Below are positions 5,995 through 7,320 of a stretch of 7,320 nt of DNA, piece after piece. The position numbers and the translations under genes are program-made. The notes beneath the pieces are model-generated. The model was not told the origin of the DNA. It was given only the letters and a program-made list of their open reading frames with translations, and did no database searches. The stretch is taken from NCBI GenBank assembly GCA_039028235.1, contig JBCCIN010000275.1, positions 1-7,320 of the forward strand, in the 5' to 3' direction. The stretch is from JANQPX01 sp039028235 (GTDB taxonomy: Bacteria > Pseudomonadota > Alphaproteobacteria > Geminicoccales > Geminicoccaceae). Within the stretch, counting starts at the first letter, position 1. The number at the start of each line of letters is the position of its first letter.

Positions 5995-7320
5995 ATGGTC
6001 AGTGCCATCGATCCGACCAAGCCCCTGGACGGTGTCCCCGCCGTCAAGAGCGATCTCCGGGACAATCTCCAGGCTGCCAAGACCGAGATCGAGGCACTGC
6101 AGAACAAGAGCGTTCTCGGCCAGACCGGTGATGTCACCATAACCGCACTCGCTCAGCAATCCAGCCCCGCCAGCAGCGCCCGCGTCGCCGTGGAACAGAC
6201 CGATGGCTCGTTCCGCAGCGTGGCGCTCGCCAACCTGCCCGTGGTCTCCACCGGCAGCGGCGACGGCACCACAAATGTCCAGTCCGCCCCGTTCAACGCG
6301 GTCGGCGACGGCACCACCGACGACACGGCCGCGATCCAGGCGGCGATCGACGCGACCGCCAATAACGGCGTCGTCTATTTGCCGCCTGGCAGTTATTCCG
6401 TCAATAGGTTGAATGTTCCGCACAATCGCGCCATCAAGTTTCAGGGTGCCAGCCCATGGGCAACCACGTTGGTCGGGCGCGCCGCCGGCGAGGACATTTT
6501 CCGCATCACCGATCCCGGTGGCGCCACGGTTCAGGACCGTTTCATCAAAGTCCACGTCTACGACAATCTCGGCTTCGTTCTGAACACCGGCATCGGGAGC
6601 CCTGATCTGACCACCGGCCTCAATCGCTGCACGACGGCCGGCCTCGCGGTCGGACCCTGCTGTATCGCCTATGTCACCGACTTCGTGCCCTCAGGCACCG
6701 GCAATCCCGGGATTAACGCCGCTTGGCTGAACAGTTTCGGCGTGGTCAGCAATTGCGTCGTCAACGTTTCGGATAAGCATGGCAATCACGGCTGCGGCTT
6801 CATCCATCATGGCGCCAATCACTATGGCTGGACCTACCAGAACATCTGGATCGAAGGTGGCCACTACGGTGTGACCGACAGTCTGCCTTGGGCGCGCCGG
6901 GTCACGGTTTCGAGCGGCAGCGACCGTTTGACCGTCGCAAATGGCGCCAACCCGTTCCAGAACGGTCAGACTCTGTTCGTCGCCGCGCATAGTGCGACGG
7001 GGACCATGCCTTCGGGGCTGAATCGCTTCCAAGTCTACCACGTGGTCAACCGGGACGGCACGAGCTTCCAGCTCTCGGAGACCAGTGGCGGCGGCGCGGT
7101 CAACATCACCAGCGACGGCGGCGGCTCGATCTATGTCTACGGTGCGGCGGACTTCGCCGGCGAGTATGCGCCTGACGGTATCTCGATCGATCGCCTGACC
7201 CATTATGCAGGCCGCTGTCCGATCTCGATCACCAATACCGAAAACCTGCATATCGGTCGGGTCGACAGCTACGGTGCGATCGCCGCCCTTCACCTCTACG
7301 CAGTCGAAAGCCTGACCCGA
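5995..7320 (+). CDS. Tailspike-like pectate-lyase-superfamily beta-helix protein (partial, 3' end beyond window)
   Basis: The frame is open for 442 codons to the window end without a stop. ATG 5995 is the first start after an in-frame TGA (5977-5979); the ribosome site is weak. Residues 1-40 (DPTKPLDGVPAVK, DLRDNLQAAKTEIEALQ) form a short helical segment like those opening many alphaproteobacterial prophage tail proteins. Residues 99-137 (PFNAVGDGTTDDTAAIQAAI, then GVVYLPPGSYSV) are the hallmark start of a pectate-lyase-3 or tailspike right-handed beta-helix. A His-rich stretch lies at 262-290. Residues 301-383 look like an inserted beta-sandwich module (TGTMPSGLN, YHVVNRDGTSFQLSET, GGGAVNITSDGGG), after which beta-helix-like sequence resumes. 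No signal peptide or membrane segment is seen. The likely role is binding or cleaving a surface polysaccharide, as a phage-derived tailspike or a secreted depolymerase. Substrate, catalytic residues and delivery route are unknown. Confidence 0.8.
   Translation, partial: MVSAIDPTKPLDGVPAVKSDLRDNLQAAKTEIEALQNKSVLGQTGDVTITALAQQSSPASSARVAVEQTDGSFRSVALANLPVVSTGSGDGTTNVQSAPFNAVGDGTTDDTAAIQAAIDATANNGVVYLPPGSYSVNRLNVPHNRAIKFQGASPWATTLVGRAAGEDIFRITDPGGATVQDRFIKVHVYDNLGFVLNTGIGSPDLTTGLNRCTTAGLAVGPCCIAYVTDFVPSGTGNPGINAAWLNSFGVVSNCVVNVSDKHGNHGCGFIHHGANHYGWTYQNIWIEGGHYGVTDSLPWARRVTVSSGSDRLTVANGANPFQNGQTLFVAAHSATGTMPSGLNRFQVYHVVNRDGTSFQLSETSGGGAVNITSDGGGSIYVYGAADFAGEYAPDGISIDRLTHYAGRCPISITNTENLHIGRVDSYGAIAALHLYAVESLTR

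Noticed and set aside
5944..6555. Minus-strand 203-codon frame opposite the start of the beta-helix gene
   Set aside because: The plus-strand frame carries the recognisable pectate-lyase-3 motif and a promoter; the minus-strand product is low-complexity shadow sequence.
6691..7293. Minus-strand 200-codon frame opposite the beta-helix gene
   Set aside because: Shadow of the plus-strand frame that is open from 5995 to the window end; no motifs or ribosome site.

Overview
The window reads as chromosomal DNA from a GC-rich alphaproteobacterium. The evidence is a fused ispD-ispF gene, an ntrB-ntrC pair of the alphaproteobacterial type, a stand-alone CinA C-terminal amidase next to ispDF, and uniformly high-GC coding sequence. 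I cannot name the genus; Rhodospirillales or Hyphomicrobiales (Rhizobiales) would both fit.

Layout. On the minus strand, positions 1-1881 hold ntrC (5' part only, running off the window start) preceded by ntrB, a nitrogen-responsive two-component system with an 8-nt gap between the genes. A 195-bp divergent intergenic region (1882-2076) follows. The plus-strand block then holds ispDF (2077-3246, isoprenoid precursor synthesis by the MEP pathway), cinA/pncC (3295-3783, NMN deamidase family), a dodecin (3866-4066, small flavin-binding protein) and an HpcH/HpaI-family class II aldolase (4149-4940). This block carries two GC-rich inverted repeats, one a perfect palindrome across the ispDF stop codon and one a nested stem-loop after dodecin.

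From 4941 onward the character changes from housekeeping to accessory. A family 2 glycosyltransferase (5019-5846, minus strand) converges on the aldolase. It is divergent from a long plus-strand gene that stays open to the window end (5995-7320, at least 442 codons). That protein has a phage-like N-terminal segment, a pectate-lyase-3/tailspike-type beta-helix start and an apparently inserted beta-rich module. The 148-bp divergent region between the two is AT-rich. It has a consensus TTGACA -35 element and two short palindromes in or beside the promoter.

Working together: ntrBC controls nitrogen assimilation genes elsewhere. ispDF, cinA, dodecin and the aldolase look like independent metabolic genes without a shared pathway. 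The glycosyltransferase and the beta-helix protein plausibly act on a surface polysaccharide (one building, one binding or cleaving), but that link is inference from position and family. The usual neighbour dusB is absent between ispDF and ntrB, and cinA is followed by dodecin, so the local gene order looks rearranged compared with many alphaproteobacteria. No tRNA, rRNA, CRISPR array, transposase or integrase was seen, and no stretch over 300 bases lacks a gene.
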